Under the pieces are notes generated by a model that was given only the letters and a program-made list of their open reading frames with translations, made no database searches and had not been told where the DNA came from. Positions 6,011 to 6,175 of a stretch of 6,175 bases of DNA are shown here, one piece after another. The stretch is from the NCBI GenBank assembly GCA_031261385.1, contig JAISJS010000078.1, forward strand, positions 1 to 6,175, read 5' to 3'. The stretch comes from Treponema sp. (GTDB taxonomy: Bacteria; Spirochaetota; Spirochaetia; Treponematales; Breznakiellaceae). Position 1 is the stretch's first letter; each line of letters opens with the position of its first letter. The position numbers were made by a program, and so were the translations under genes.

Positions 6011-6071
6011 CACCATAGGCGTTTGTATTCCGTTGCGGTCGAATGTTTTTACGCTAAACCGGTTACCGGTT
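6002..6071 (+). repeat. Dispersed ~70-bp element, copy B, at the break of the toxin gene
   Basis: It starts with GGTGACTGACACC (6002-6014, arms GGTG/CACC) and ends in AACCGGT-T-ACCGGTT (6057-6071), a perfect 15-bp palindrome. Positions 6025-6071 match 5235-5281 at 37 of 47 sites. In the matching frame the two copies read I-x-L-R-x-N-V-F-x-L-N-R, with several differences synonymous (CTG/TTG, AGG/CGG, AAC/AAT). Confidence 0.7.
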
Positions 6072-6175
6072 ATCTGAAATATAGAAGATCAACCACGAAG
6101 CCTATATGATAAGGCCAGAAAGGGGTACTCTATATCTGACGGGATATGGGGGCCGGCGCCGATTGTTTTGTGCCG
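6072..6175. other. Window tail without a recognised gene
   Basis: No coding frame is convincing here. It contains an AACCACGAAG fragment (6092-6101) resembling the repeat after copy A, and a GC-rich stretch with GGCGCC near the end. A gene starting beyond the window cannot be excluded. Confidence 0.5.

Noticed and set aside
5627..6016. Minus-strand frame of 129 codons
   Set aside because: It is antisense to the antitoxin and toxin genes, which have clear family patterns and a promoter.

Overview
The window looks like a chromosomal segment of an anaerobic bacterium, most plausibly a spirochaete of the Treponema type. This is an inference from the style of the genes (GlpA-like/FAD/DUF1667 trio, DUF4838-type glycosidase relative) and from intergenic DNA full of degenerate 'ACCACAGAGAACGCAGAG', 'ATCCGCGTTC' and 'AACCACTAAGGAACAC' style repeats. 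The sequence itself does not fix the taxon.

Layout. Positions 1-67 are almost pure C and may be an assembly or sequencing artefact. Positions 68-438 carry no gene; they hold a large imperfect inverted repeat (261-396) with a small hairpin nested in one arm. Positions 439-4097 are a compact four-gene minus-strand operon, transcribed from right to left. It begins with a GlpA-like FAD dehydrogenase that has a C-terminal BFD-type [2Fe-2S] domain. A second FAD/NAD(P) oxidoreductase follows, overlapping it by 4 bp with a GTG start. Then come a small DUF1667 four-cysteine protein and an unrecognised 154-residue protein whose start overlaps the DUF1667 stop (TAATG). The first three genes form a known redox set, probably a soluble anaerobic glycerol-3-phosphate dehydrogenase or a similar 2-hydroxyacid/polyol dehydrogenase; the fourth looks co-translated with them. 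A 10-bp tandem repeat sits in the only real gap of the operon (1356-1395).

Divergent from the operon, at 4148-5287 on the plus strand, is a DUF4838-like protein (relatives of the non-catalytic domain of alpha-glucuronidase/beta-hexosaminidase type glycosidases). It ends early, inside a repeat. Positions 5288-5621 are non-coding and packed with dispersed repeat fragments, one of them interrupted by a double-hairpin insert. Positions 5622-6010 are an AT-rich Phd/YefM antitoxin gene with a clear promoter and a palindromic operator candidate, followed by a ParE/RelE-type toxin gene cut to 45 codons.

The most notable signal is that the truncated glycosidase-like gene and the truncated toxin gene both run into copies of the same roughly 70-bp element (5210-5281 and 6002-6071, same orientation, 37 of 47 ungapped positions identical in the core). 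This suggests a small dispersed element that has repeatedly replaced or interrupted gene 3' ends. Together with the hairpins nested inside other repeats, the window shows layered small-element activity around an otherwise ordinary metabolic operon.
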